Positions 54,696-63,865 of a stretch of 64,000 bases of DNA are shown piece after piece. The DNA is from CAITSH01 sp025356665 (GTDB taxonomy: Bacteria > Pseudomonadota > Gammaproteobacteria > Burkholderiales > SG8-39). Within the stretch, counting starts at the first letter, position 1, and the number at the start of each line of letters is the position of its first letter. Position numbers and translations under genes: made by a program. The notes beneath the pieces were generated by a model, which did not search any database, was not told where the DNA came from, and saw only the letters and a list, made by a program, of their open reading frames with translations. Where the stretch lies: assembly GCA_025356665.1 (NCBI GenBank), contig JANXRV010000008.1, forward strand, positions 14,734 to 78,733. Direction: 5' to 3'.

Positions 54696-55015
54696 GGCGT
54701 GGGGCGGGTCTCGGCGGCAACCCAGTCGAGGTAGGCAGGCAATCCATACTCCACTGGGACAGCAATGATTTCAGGAAGTTCGTAAGGATGGCCGGCAAGG
54801 ATGGCCTGCTCGAGCATGGGATAACGCTCAACTGTGGTCTTGATCACCATCGGCACCTCGCTTGCCGACTCAACATGGCCCTTCCAACGAAACACCGACT
54901 GCGCCGGCATCAGTACATTGACGCAGGCGGCGACGCGCTGCTCGACCAGGGCCGCCGCCAGCACTTCGGCGCTCGCCTGATCGGGCATGTTAGTGAATAC
55001 CAGCAGGGTTTTCAT
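54692..55015 (-). CDS. cutA: Divalent-cation tolerance protein CutA
   Basis: The 107-residue trimeric, PII-like protein reads MKTLLVFTNMPDQASAEVLA, AALVEQRVAACVNVLMPAQS, VFRWKGHVESASEVPMVIKT, TVERYPMLEQAILAGHPYEL and PEIIAVPVEYGLPAYLDWV. All family blocks are present. CutA proteins have been linked to copper tolerance, but the molecular role is unsettled. It overlaps both neighbours by four bases. Confidence 0.95.
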   Translation of the reverse strand: MKTLLVFTNMPDQASAEVLAAALVEQRVAACVNVLMPAQSVFRWKGHVESASEVPMVIKTTVERYPMLEQAILAGHPYELPEIIAVPVEYGLPAYLDWVAAETRPTP

Positions 55016-55902
55016 GTCGATCTTTCGTTGCCGGCCTTGCTGGCGCCGCCTCGCATGTCGGGCACACCCGCGTACACCGTAGGATAGCGCAGCACCACGC
55101 CCAGTTCATTTTTCATCTTCGTGTTGATCAGTCGCCGCGACTCGCTCATGAATGACAGCAGCACCGGGTTGAGTTGCTGGCGCGCCTGGGCGCGCGAAAT
55201 GCGCTGCGGCGGCGGCAGGCCGGCACGTTCGGCCACCAGGTCAAAATACGCCGCCATCTTGAGCGCACTGTCGTCAGAGGCGTTGTAAATGCCGCCCGCG
55301 CCCGCGCGCTCGAGCGCCGCGACGCATATCGCCGCCAGGTCTTCGGCATGGATGTGGTTGGTAAAGACGTCGTCCTCGTCGCGCAAGGCCGGCGTGCCGC
55401 GACGCAGGCGCTCGACCGGCAAGCGGTCGGCGGCGTAAATGCCCGGCGCACGCAGCACGCTGACCTTGACGCCGGTCGCCGCGCCCCATTCGAGCAGGCG
55501 CGCCTCGGCATCAACGCGGCGGCGCGCGCGATCGGACATCGGGTTCACCGGCCGCGATTCATCCACCCATTCGCCCGCGCAATCGCCATACACGCCACTG
55601 GTGCTGATATAGACCAGGCGCCGCGGCAGGACGCCGCCCGCGGCCAGACACGCCAGCAGCCTGCGCATACGCTGGTCAATGGCGCCGGTATCGCCGGGCG
55701 GCGCGCTGTGCAACACACAATCGGCTGGAAAGCCGCTCCAGGCGGGCGTTTCCAGCGTATCAAGGTCGGCGCTGATGGCCCTCACCTTTGTCGGCAAGTC
55801 GTGTGGGTGGCGCGACAGCGCGGCCACTTCATAACACGCGGTCAGTGCCGGCAGTGCGCGACGCGCGACATCACCGCAGCCGATGATCAACAGTTTTTTC
55901 AT
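55012..55902 (-). CDS. NAD(P)-dependent epimerase/SDR family protein (YeeZ-like)
   Basis: The start at 55902 opens at MKKLLIIGCGDVARRALPAL, the Rossmann G-x-G-x-x-A motif at the very N-terminus; a longer frame adds residues with no family similarity. The 296-residue protein has VLHSAPPGDTGAIDQRMRRL, RLVYISTSGVYGDCAGEWVD (the S/Y active-site region of extended SDRs) and VSVLRAPGIYAADRLPVERL. Substrate unknown. It heads an operon with cutA and dsbD, each gene overlapping the next by four bases. Confidence 0.88.
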   Translation of the reverse strand: MKKLLIIGCGDVARRALPALTACYEVAALSRHPHDLPTKVRAISADLDTLETPAWSGFPADCVLHSAPPGDTGAIDQRMRRLLACLAAGGVLPRRLVYISTSGVYGDCAGEWVDESRPVNPMSDRARRRVDAEARLLEWGAATGVKVSVLRAPGIYAADRLPVERLRRGTPALRDEDDVFTNHIHAEDLAAICVAALERAGAGGIYNASDDSALKMAAYFDLVAERAGLPPPQRISRAQARQQLNPVLLSFMSESRRLINTKMKNELGVVLRYPTVYAGVPDMRGGASKAGNERST

Positions 55903-56003
55903 GCGTGAATGTGCGCCATGACGAATTTTAACTGCTTCATCCGCTCCGGCTCCAGGCGCACCGCCAGCCACCACCGGCGTATCCACCCAAAGCCGCAATG
56001 GCC

Positions 56004-56888
56004 CTAGCGCACTGCCGCTGGATCGCGCAAAAACGCCATTACCGTGTCGTTGAAACGGCGCGGGCGTTCGTAGTAGGCAAGATGTCCGGCGCCCTTGAAA
56101 AAGCGGCTACGGCCATTGGGGAAAAGGCTTGCCACCTGTTCGAGCTCGGCCACTGAAAACAGCGGGTCCTCGGTCCCGCCCACCACCAACAAGGGGAAGT
56201 GGAGCGTGGCCGCCTCCTCCGCGCTCACCGGTCGCGTCGAGAACACCGGGAAGGTGCTGGGCGTGGGCGGCCCGCCTGCGGAGGCCATGATTTCGGCGTA
56301 AAGAAAAGTCAGTGCGGGAAAATCCAGGTGCATGGCCTCGCCGACCGGGCCATAGGGGTGATAGGCCGTGGCGAAGCGTTCTTTTTCACCGGGGCTGCGC
56401 ACGGCGGGCACACCGGCCGGCAGCGGTGACACCGAGGCGTCAACCTGGCGGTAGCGCGCCTGCATGCGCTTGGTCCGTTCATCCCAGCCAGTGCGAATGA
56501 GCGGCGTGCTGACGCAACCCGGGCCGCAGCACAAAATGACGCTTGCGATTTGTTGCGCATGCTCCGCCGCGTAATGCAGGGCAGGGGCAGTGCCCAGTGA
56601 TGCCCCCATGAGGTTCAGCGGCTGGTCGCCAAAACCGGCGTGTGCGATCAATCGCTCAAGATCGCGCTGGTGCGCCATGCCGTCACCCGGGTCGTATTCG
56701 CCGCTTGCCCTGGAGCGCCCATAGCCGCGCAAATCGTAAATGAGGCAGGAATAGTGATAACGCAGTTCAGCGACCTGTTGCCACCACGAAAGATGGGTTC
56801 CGCTCGCGCCGTGAATGAGCACCAGGGGCGGCCCGTCTCCGTGCAGCTCATAATAGAGCTCGGCGTCGTCTGTAACCAGCATGGTCAT
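56004..56888 (-). CDS. Alpha/beta hydrolase
   Basis: From the ATG at 56888 the 294-residue protein begins MTMLVTDDAELYYELHGDGP and has the oxyanion HG motif (LVLIHGASGTHLSWWQQVA), the nucleophile elbow LNLMGASLGTAPALHYAAEH (G-x-S-x-G), a late Asp region (LLVVGGTEDPLFSVAELEQV) and the catalytic His (FFKGAGHLAYYERP). The catalytic triad looks complete. It resembles esterases or C-C hydrolases of ring-cleavage pathways (3-oxoadipate enol-lactonase-like), but the substrate is unknown. It is divergent from the reductase gene; 56889-57161 holds no clear gene and probably both promoters. Confidence 0.88.
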   Translation of the reverse strand: MTMLVTDDAELYYELHGDGPPLVLIHGASGTHLSWWQQVAELRYHYSCLIYDLRGYGRSRASGEYDPGDGMAHQRDLERLIAHAGFGDQPLNLMGASLGTAPALHYAAEHAQQIASVILCCGPGCVSTPLIRTGWDERTKRMQARYRQVDASVSPLPAGVPAVRSPGEKERFATAYHPYGPVGEAMHLDFPALTFLYAEIMASAGGPPTPSTFPVFSTRPVSAEEAATLHFPLLVVGGTEDPLFSVAELEQVASLFPNGRSRFFKGAGHLAYYERPRRFNDTVMAFLRDPAAVR

Positions 56889-57161
56889 GGCGTGTCTTTC
56901 TCGTCTAGGTGGCAGGATTGAGGTCCACGCCGGGCGCGCTTGCGGCGATGCCGGCGGGGACGATGAATGTTTACCGCAGATTTTTGCCACCGATGATAGC
57001 GCAAGCTCCCGGCACTTTCGTCGCGTTGCGTCAAGGGCGGCGCCGGGTAAAGCATCGTAAGACGCGTCTTTCACCGCTCCGGGGCGTGGCTTTGAATTAA
57101 AATGCGTGTCCGCCCTGAAAAGCCCCTCTGCAACGCCACCCCTGCCAGATCATTCCCGACC

Positions 57162-58184
57162 ATGACAATCAATATCACCATCAAGCCCAGCGACAAGCAC
57201 TACCATGCCGATTCCGGCGAAACCGTTCTGGCGGCGGCATTGCGCAACGGCCTCGGCCTGCCTTACAGTTGCCGCGGCGGCTCTTGCGGCACCTGCAAGG
57301 GCAAGGTGCTAGAGGGCAAGGTCGATTACGGCAACTTCCAGCCGCAATGGCTGACCGAGGCTGAACAGACCGCGGGCTGGGCGCTGTTCTGCTGCGCCAA
57401 ACCGCTCACCGACCTGGTGATCGAATGCGACAAAGTGCGCGAGCTGGGCGACATTCCCATCCGCATCGTCCCCAGCCGCGTGCAAAAACTCGACAAGGTC
57501 ACCGACGACGTCATCATTCTTGAGCTCAAACTGCCCGCCTCCGAACACCTGCAATTTCTCGCCGGGCAATACCTCGACATCATGCTCAAGGGCGGCGAGC
57601 GGCGCAGCTTCTCCATGGCCAACGCGCCGCATAACAACGAGTTTGTGCAACTGCATATCCGTCACGTGCCCGGCGGCAACTTCACCGACCATGTGTTCAC
57701 CAAGATGAAGGAGCGCGACATTCTGCGCATCGAGCTGCCACTGGGCAGTTTTTACCTGCGTGAAGACAGCGACCAGCCTATCGTGTTTGTCGCCAGCGGC
57801 ACCGGCTTTGCGCCGATCAAGTCCATCCTCGAGCACGCCTTCCACAAAGGCATCGAGCGCAAAATGGTCTTGTACTGGGGTGCGCGCCGTCCAAAAGACA
57901 TTTACATGGACGCCCTCGTCAAGCAGTGGGCGGCCGAGCACGACAATTTCAGCTATGTGCCAGTGATGTCCGAAGCAATCGCCGAGGACGACTGGGCCGG
58001 CCGCGCGGGCTTTGTGCACCAGGCGGTGATGGCGGATTTTTCCGACCTTTCGGGCCATCAGGTCTATGCCTGCGGCGTGCCCATCATGGTCGACAGCGCC
58101 AAGCGCGATTTTGTCGGCAAGTGCGGGCTGCCCGAAGACGCGTTCTACGCCGACTCGTTCACCACCGCCGCCGACAAGGCCTGA
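57162..58184 (+). CDS. Ferredoxin-type oxidoreductase (CDP-6-deoxy-delta-3,4-glucoseen reductase-like)
   Basis: The 340-residue flavoprotein starts MTINITIKPSDKHYHADSGE. Its plant-type [2Fe-2S] domain has LPYSCRGGSCGTCKGKVLEG and later LFCCAKPL, four cysteines. It continues with a ferredoxin-NADP reductase module: FAD site RRSFSMANAPHNNE, NAD site VFVASGTGFAPIKSILEH and the C-terminal VYACGVPIMVDSAKRDF. Family members move electrons from NAD(P)H to a dehydratase or oxygenase. It could supply the Rieske oxygenase at 12392, but it lies 43 kb away and the family is common in Betaproteobacteria regardless. The start at 57162 is preferred over the longer frame. Confidence 0.92.
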   Translation: MTINITIKPSDKHYHADSGETVLAAALRNGLGLPYSCRGGSCGTCKGKVLEGKVDYGNFQPQWLTEAEQTAGWALFCCAKPLTDLVIECDKVRELGDIPIRIVPSRVQKLDKVTDDVIILELKLPASEHLQFLAGQYLDIMLKGGERRSFSMANAPHNNEFVQLHIRHVPGGNFTDHVFTKMKERDILRIELPLGSFYLREDSDQPIVFVASGTGFAPIKSILEHAFHKGIERKMVLYWGARRPKDIYMDALVKQWAAEHDNFSYVPVMSEAIAEDDWAGRAGFVHQAVMADFSDLSGHQVYACGVPIMVDSAKRDFVGKCGLPEDAFYADSFTTAADKA

Positions 58185-58198
58185 TCCGCCGGCAGTCG

Positions 58199-58233
58199 GC
58201 TGAAAAGCCGCGCCAGACGGCCATTTCCAGCCA
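58199..58233. repeat. GCTGGAAA-family extragenic element
   Basis: CTGAAAAGCCGCGCCAGACG, then GCCATTTCCAGCCAC: same order and orientation as the copy at 5012-5044, with only a few base changes (CCAGACGG shared exactly). It lies between convergent genes. Confidence 0.65.
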
Positions 58234-58275
58234 CTGTATTGTTTATCACCGCAGCCCCGGGCGGTTTCGCGCGGC

Positions 58276-58797
58276 TCAGCGCGCGATAAACCCGCTCAGC
58301 TTGTTGAGCTTGCGCGAGGCCCACAACAAGCGCGGCGGGCGTGGCGCGGTGTTACCCGAGAACGCAAGAAACTCGTAGGCACACAAAGCCGCCCCCTCGA
58401 CCCGCAGCACATAGCGGCCACCCACGTGGGTCTTGTCACCCCAGCACCAGATACTGCTGCCCTCTCTGCCTTCAGCCGGAGGCACCAGCCCACGATAAAT
58501 GCACAGGTTGGCATCCGGGCGAAGCTGGGCGTAATAATTGCTGGTGTTGCGGGCCGAACCCGAGCACCACAGACTCTGGCCCGGGTCCTTGGCCGGCTTG
58601 TCGCCAAAATAAACGCACAGATTGCCGTCGGCCTGCAGCACCGCATGGGACTTGTGGTCGGGCGCGACCAGGTAATCGCGCATCTGCAGCACCTCGCCGA
58701 TTTCGAGGTGGGTTTTTTCCAAGGCGAGCGCAGGCAGGGCGCTCGCAGCGCCAAGTACGGCAAATAACCAATACAGCAGACCCCGAATAAGCGACAT
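58276..58797 (-). CDS. Secreted lectin-like (bulb-type/B_lectin-like) protein
   Basis: From the ATG at 58797 (GGGAG at the proper distance) the protein has a signal peptide (LLYWLFAVLGAASALPALA). The mature part resembles bulb-type mannose-binding lectins, which repeat a Q-x-D-x-N-x-V-x-Y motif: LQADGNLCVYFG and LRPDANLCIYRG are two such repeats, with a third, weaker one near VLRVEGAALCAYEF. Several W-C pairs (SLWCSG, SIWCWG) suggest disulphides. Sugar binding is inferred from the motif only. It lies next to an RTX gene, without clear linkage. Confidence 0.6.
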   Translation of the reverse strand: MSLIRGLLYWLFAVLGAASALPALALEKTHLEIGEVLQMRDYLVAPDHKSHAVLQADGNLCVYFGDKPAKDPGQSLWCSGSARNTSNYYAQLRPDANLCIYRGLVPPAEGREGSSIWCWGDKTHVGGRYVLRVEGAALCAYEFLAFSGNTAPRPPRLLWASRKLNKLSGFIAR

Positions 58798-59054
58798 GTG
58801 CTGTGCTCCCACTTGCGCTCTTACTACATGCCGGACAAACTTAAAAAGACCACGGCTTATCCGACACCGCGAAACAGTCTAATTCAAAAAGACCCGTCTA
58901 TGCTTGCGGCATATATGCAATCGCTGCATAAAAATACGGAAGCTTGATTTCAATCAAACGTAATCGCGTGCTTGCAGCGGGGTGTGGCAGGAAGCGCCCT
59001 CATTCGACGCACGGACCGCGTCCCTCCGTCCCGCCCAAACCCGCCCAAAACCGC

Positions 59055-62000
59055 TCAAACCAATCGGGCGAAGCCTTCCGACAAGCCCTGCAGCGGGCGC
59101 ATTTCGCCAAGGCCGCCATCGCGAATTCCAAGCAATGCGGCAGCGGCAACGCCGGGGGGAAATAGGTCGTTGCCAAGCACCCCGGGCACGCCGGCCTGGC
59201 CAAAATTTCGCTCTGCCACCGCAGCGTAGCGCTGGTCTGTATCCGGTTCAGACAGCAGCGTATCCATGTAGGCATGCAAGGCACTCCACTGCGCCACGAT
59301 CTGGCCCGGGCGCGAAAGATTCAAGGGCGCTTGCGGCTCCCCGGACTGGCTGCGCGCCTGCAGTGACGCGGTAAATGATAAATCCGCCGCACGATCTGCG
59401 GCGAGCTGCGCCAGGAACGCCGCGACCAGATCCTCAGCCTCGCCCGGCTCAGCACGGTCGGTGACGGCCATCTCATCCGCGTCGGCAAATGACACAGCCG
59501 ATACCCTGGGCACAACCGCGGCGGAAATCAAGGCGGCGGGCGCGCCAAGGGCGGTAACGATTTGCGCCACTTCCACAGCGTTGAAATCGGGCAGAACTGA
59601 TGGCGCCAGCGCCAATGTTGCCACCCTCGCCGGCGAATCGACTATTTCGGGCGGCGGCGGTATCGCGCCACCGCTTTGCGCCTCTACTGCCGCGGGCTCG
59701 CCCGATCCGGCGACCAGGGATGACTGTGCAATGATGCTCGCCACCTCGGTCGGCGACCAACTGCGCCCGCCTTCCACGCTGATACTGGCAAGCTGGCTGG
59801 TGCTGCCGGTGAACCAACCCAGCACACGCACGCTCGCCTGCAGTGTCTGCGCCCCGCCGAGGGCGGTCTCAACCAGATCAAGTTGCAGGTCGTGGCCGGC
59901 GCGCTGCATACGCAAGTCCGCGGCAGACGCCCCGACGCCGGGTGCACGCTCAAACACCAATGCATCGGTGGCGCCCGCCTCGAGCACCAGCTCGCTGGCT
60001 TCGCCGGCAAAGGCGCAGATTGTGACGTTGTCACTGCCGCCGCCGGTGATGATGCGGCCGGCGCCCGAGGTGATACGGATTGCATCATCGCCACTACCGG
60101 CGTCAACATTGACCGGTCCGGAAACGCTGATGGCATCGTTTCCCGCGCCACCGCGAATAAAACCGCCGACGGTCTGCATATAGGTGGCCGACCATTCAAT
60201 CGTGTCCTCACCCTCCCCGCCGTCAATATCGACCGGCCCTTCGGCGACAATTGCGTCGTCCCCGGCGCCGCCGAAAACGAACAGCCTGCCGGTGTCGTTC
60301 TGCTCCCCGGCGTCGATGTCGTAATCCGGGGCTTCGACCAGAATGCTGTCATTGCCTTCGCCGCCGTCGACATGGCCATTGATGCTGCTAACAACAATGG
60401 CGTCGTCGCCCCCGCCGCCCAGCACCAGCAGATAGCCGCCGCCCGCGCTTACGCCGCAGCTCGCCACCAGCTTATCGTCACCACTGCCGCCGTCGACATA
60501 ATCGAAGCCCGCCACCGATCCGTTATACGAGGTCAGCGTGTCATTGCCGTCGCCGCCGGAAAGATAGTTTGCGTAGCTGGCGCTAACCGCGCCCTCAGCC
60601 TCAGCATCCGCATCAACAAGCGTATCTTGACTGTACAAAACGTCATTGCCGGCACCGCCATAAAAAGCGTCGTTGCCACCGAAGACGTCCTGCAGGCTGT
60701 CATTGCCCTCGCCGCCATCAAGGAGATCGTCCCCCGGCCGGCCGAGCAATACGCGCAGTTCCGGCGGCAGGCGAAAACCCGCGAGACCAGGCGCGTCGCC
60801 CTCGATGAAGTCATCGCCCTCTTCGCCGCGCAGCGTATCGGATCCGTAGCCGCCAAAAATGCGGTCATTACCGCGCCCGCCCGAGATCGCGTCGTCGTAG
60901 AAGCCCTCGATGCTTTCGCCATAAGCGAGGCCAAGATAATCGCGCAACGCCGCCTCGAAGCCATGCCCGGCGGCGTCGTCGTAAAGCAAGGAATGCCCCG
61001 AGGACGTGGGCCCCGCGGCCGTCACCTGGAGCGACGTCCCGGGCGACACCCCGCGCAGCGCCGACCAGGCGTCCAGCGACACTCTTTGCAGCCTCGCCAA
61101 GTCCGCCGCTGTGGCGCCAAAAGAAGTGCTGAAGTCGGCCGGGCCACCGGGGCCGAAAACCGCGATTACAGCGCGACCAAAGTCGCCGTACAAAACGTCG
61201 TTCCCCTTGCCGCCGACAATGCGGTCGCGGCCACCCCCGCCGTAAAGCACATCCGCGTCGCTCGCGCCCGCAAAGGGAACATAGCCCGCGCCCAGGTCAC
61301 CGCCAAAAATAAAGTCGTCACCGCCATCGCCGAAAAACGTGTCGCTATAGTGATACGCACCGTGATACACGTCCTTACCACCCCAGCCACGATAGTGCTC
61401 GCCCAGAACCTCAATCACGCCACTGCGATCGGCATCGTTGCCGACCGATGGGAAAGCGAGGTCCACCTCGCCATAAGAAAAAACGTCGTTGCCGGCGCTG
61501 CCAAAATACAGGTCGGCCGCATCCGGATCCTGATCATTGAAGACGACATTGTCAGGAAAGGAATAGCGCGAATAGGCAAAATCCGCCACCGGCAAGCCGG
61601 AAGACGCCGCGCCCTCGAGCACGATGCCAAGGTCGCCGTTGTGGAAGTTTTCAATATGCAGCGTATCGCCGATGACCAGCGTGCCGGCCGTATCGAGGTC
61701 ACCAACAAAAGAAAGCTTAAACCCGCCCTCCTCGCTGACATAGGTGTTCCCCGATTGCCTTGCGCCGCCGGCAACCAGCTCGCCCGAAAGGAAAACCTGC
61801 CCCGCGCCATCGACATCGCGAATAACAACCCGGCCTTGACCCGCCTCGACGTAATAGCGGTCAAACCCGCTGCCCCCATCCAGCACATCGGTGCCGCCAC
61901 CGGCGATAAGCGTATCGTCGCCAGCGCCGCCAAACAGCCTGTCATTGCCGCTGCCGCCGTCAAGCCTGTCCGCGCCAAGGCCGCCCTCGAGATAATCGTC

Positions 62001-63575
62001 GCCGGCCCGTCCGCTCAGGCTGTCGTCGCCGGAGGCGCCGAACAGGCTGTCACCGACAGCCGACCCGCTGCTGACCAGCGCCTGGCCGTCGCCGCCGAAC
62101 ACAATACGCGCCGTGGTGCTGTCAAGCGGGCCAAAATAAATATCGCGCGGCCGGTCTTCAAAATGCCCGCCGATCGCTCCGACATTGATGCCGCCGTCGA
62201 CGAGGTTGTAATCGAGCAGTGCATGCAGCATGTGTGAGCGCGACTGCAGCCACTGTACCGACAGGCCAAGGCCGCTTGCCGCGTCAAAATCATCCAGTCG
62301 CCCGCCGATGTTGTGCCGTGCGTAATCGATCCCGGTCAGGGCAAAAGGGTTAAGCTCCCGCAGCGCGTAGCGATAGGCCATATCGGTGCTGGCAAGCGTG
62401 AACAATTGCTCCGCCGACTTGCCGACCAGCGATTCAACACCCAAGTCGCCGGCCGCTGCGGGCAGCGCATCGCGAATGGCGATGATGCGGCTATGCAAGC
62501 CGTCGCGGTCATCGGCAAGTTCCCGCGCGATGGGCGCGTAGCCGGGCAGCACCAGCCGGCCAAAGGCATTCACCACCGACTCGAGCGTGAACCGCGCATC
62601 GGACTCGGCGGCCTTGAACACCCCCAGTAGCGACGCGCCAAGCTGCGCTGCGGTTTGCATCTTGAGGCGATTATCCGCGCGGATAAACAAATCGTAGACG
62701 GCGGCGCTGTCTGTCATTTGCTTCGCGCCATGCCCGCCCACGTCGCTGATGCTCTCGGTATAGATTTGGCTGCGCCCGCCGATCTGGGCATAGACCAGCT
62801 CGCCGGACACCAGGTTCGGCCCGGCCGAGCCGTAGATATTGCTTACCCGCGCAGCATCGAAGGACGTCGCATGCCCGGCAAGGGCATCGAAAAATCGGCT
62901 GACGCTATCGCTGTCGCGCGTCCCGGCACCGTTAACGGTGTAGACCTCACTGACAATGCCCGAAAAGAGACGCTGAAACGCCGTCGCAAGATGGCCGCCA
63001 AGACTGTGGCCGGTCACCACGACATTGGATACCAGTCCATTAATAACACCTAGCCCGGCGTTCGCCTGATCAAAAAATTCGATGCGGCGGAAACTGCTCT
63101 CCCTGCCCGGCAATGTCACCGCCGCGAACAAGCCGGCGCTGAGCGGGTCATTCGTTGCAGCAATACGCGCAAGGCGCACAGTTGCACCGGAGCTGGCGGT
63201 GAGCTGTTTCCAATAATTGTAAAGATCGACAATCTGGTACAGGGCGGCGCCTTCTAAAACTATGCCGCCGAGATCAGCCTGAACAACATCAACACCAGCC
63301 TGTGCAAAGGGCTCGGTTCCACGGATCGCAAGCGTCAGACCAGTGCCGCTATTACTCCCTACTGCTTGAAATAGAGTTGCGGAAAAGCCGCTAGGGGTAT
63401 TTGGAATATGTCGAAGAATCGAGAATTTTGAAGTCAAATCTACGATTTGAGAAGAAGAAATACCTGCTGCCAAAAGGATCTGCCGAATTTCGGTCTGATT
63501 TGGTGTTGCTACCTGAAACTGGCCATAACTGGCCTCTGCGAGCAACGCCAAAGACTCTATCTTGTCAGGTGTCAT
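59055..63575 (-). CDS. Large RTX protein with lipase-like N-terminal domain
   Basis: A 1506-residue protein. Residues ~1-450 resemble class 3-type lipases: TLAIRGTEPF, then VVVTGHSLGGHLATAFQRLF with nucleophile S191. From ~500 on, clusters of glycine/aspartate nonapeptides (GDDSLSGRAGDDYLEGGLG, GGAGDDTLIAGGGTD, GRGNDRIFGGYGSDTLRGEE) form calcium-binding RTX rolls, separated by spacer domains. The last ~200 residues are non-repetitive and probably include a type I secretion signal. No type I exporter genes are in the window. The 63.4-63.6 kb end is AT-richer than the repeats. Family knowledge suggests a secreted lipase or cytotoxin-like enzyme. The start overlaps an upstream ORF by four bases. 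Confidence 0.85.
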   Translation of the reverse strand: MTPDKIESLALLAEASYGQFQVATPNQTEIRQILLAAGISSSQIVDLTSKFSILRHIPNTPSGFSATLFQAVGSNSGTGLTLAIRGTEPFAQAGVDVVQADLGGIVLEGAALYQIVDLYNYWKQLTASSGATVRLARIAATNDPLSAGLFAAVTLPGRESSFRRIEFFDQANAGLGVINGLVSNVVVTGHSLGGHLATAFQRLFSGIVSEVYTVNGAGTRDSDSVSRFFDALAGHATSFDAARVSNIYGSAGPNLVSGELVYAQIGGRSQIYTESISDVGGHGAKQMTDSAAVYDLFIRADNRLKMQTAAQLGASLLGVFKAAESDARFTLESVVNAFGRLVLPGYAPIARELADDRDGLHSRIIAIRDALPAAAGDLGVESLVGKSAEQLFTLASTDMAYRYALRELNPFALTGIDYARHNIGGRLDDFDAASGLGLSVQWLQSRSHMLHALLDYNLVDGGINVGAIGGHFEDRPRDIYFGPLDSTTARIVFGGDGQALVSSGSAVGDSLFGASGDDSLSGRAGDDYLEGGLGADRLDGGSGNDRLFGGAGDDTLIAGGGTDVLDGGSGFDRYYVEAGQGRVVIRDVDGAGQVFLSGELVAGGARQSGNTYVSEEGGFKLSFVGDLDTAGTLVIGDTLHIENFHNGDLGIVLEGAASSGLPVADFAYSRYSFPDNVVFNDQDPDAADLYFGSAGNDVFSYGEVDLAFPSVGNDADRSGVIEVLGEHYRGWGGKDVYHGAYHYSDTFFGDGGDDFIFGGDLGAGYVPFAGASDADVLYGGGGRDRIVGGKGNDVLYGDFGRAVIAVFGPGGPADFSTSFGATAADLARLQRVSLDAWSALRGVSPGTSLQVTAAGPTSSGHSLLYDDAAGHGFEAALRDYLGLAYGESIEGFYDDAISGGRGNDRIFGGYGSDTLRGEEGDDFIEGDAPGLAGFRLPPELRVLLGRPGDDLLDGGEGNDSLQDVFGGNDAFYGGAGNDVLYSQDTLVDADAEAEGAVSASYANYLSGGDGNDTLTSYNGSVAGFDYVDGGSGDDKLVASCGVSAGGGYLLVLGGGGDDAIVVSSINGHVDGGEGNDSILVEAPDYDIDAGEQNDTGRLFVFGGAGDDAIVAEGPVDIDGGEGEDTIEWSATYMQTVGGFIRGGAGNDAISVSGPVNVDAGSGDDAIRITSGAGRIITGGGSDNVTICAFAGEASELVLEAGATDALVFERAPGVGASAADLRMQRAGHDLQLDLVETALGGAQTLQASVRVLGWFTGSTSQLASISVEGGRSWSPTEVASIIAQSSLVAGSGEPAAVEAQSGGAIPPPPEIVDSPARVATLALAPSVLPDFNAVEVAQIVTALGAPAALISAAVVPRVSAVSFADADEMAVTDRAEPGEAEDLVAAFLAQLAADRAADLSFTASLQARSQSGEPQAPLNLSRPGQIVAQWSALHAYMDTLLSEPDTDQRYAAVAERNFGQAGVPGVLGNDLFPPGVAAAALLGIRDGGLGEMRPLQGLSEGFARLV

Positions 63576-63847
63576 TTTCGCGTACGTCCCAAATCAGTCC
63601 ATCGTGATGAGTTAGCGGCATACATTCGATGAAAGCTGCTGTCATTGTCACTGCAAGCGCTCTGTTTCAGCCAAAATTTCCATGCGCGATCGCCTCCGAG
63701 GCTTATTGGCGCATTCCCCGATCGAAAATCTACGTAAGCAGCAAGTGTCTGACCATTTTTTTGGTCAACGATTCTCGCCTCATCACGAGTCACCGTTAGA
63801 TACACCCTCTCTGGATTTTTGCTTTCCTCTACAATCCGTTGATTCAA
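63572..63847 (-). CDS. Small unknown protein, probably 5'-truncated
   Basis: The 91-residue product (from a TTG at 63847) has a helix (VEESKNPERVYLTVTRDEAR) followed by VDQKNGQTLAAYVDFRSGNA. I recognise no family. No ATG start exists; the frame stays open to a stop at 63875-63877 and would add LAYELNQR-type helix residues, so the true N-terminus seems cut off near 63866, where insertion-sequence-like bases begin. It overlaps the RTX start codon by four bases, so it may have been coupled to it. Composition is AT-richer than the flanks. Confidence 0.45.
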   Translation of the reverse strand: MNQRIVEESKNPERVYLTVTRDEARIVDQKNGQTLAAYVDFRSGNAPISLGGDRAWKFWLKQSACSDNDSSFHRMYAANSSRWTDLGRTRK

Positions 63848-63865
63848 TTCATATGCTAAATCAGT

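Noticed and set aside
57162..58184. Reductase as the dedicated partner of the Rieske oxygenase
   Set aside because: It is 43 kb away with no shared context, and this reductase family is general in Betaproteobacteria; mentioned only as a possibility.
59883..62237. 784-codon + strand frame opposite the RTX gene
   Set aside because: Mirror of the RTX repeats (Ala/Val/Ile-rich), without independent motifs.
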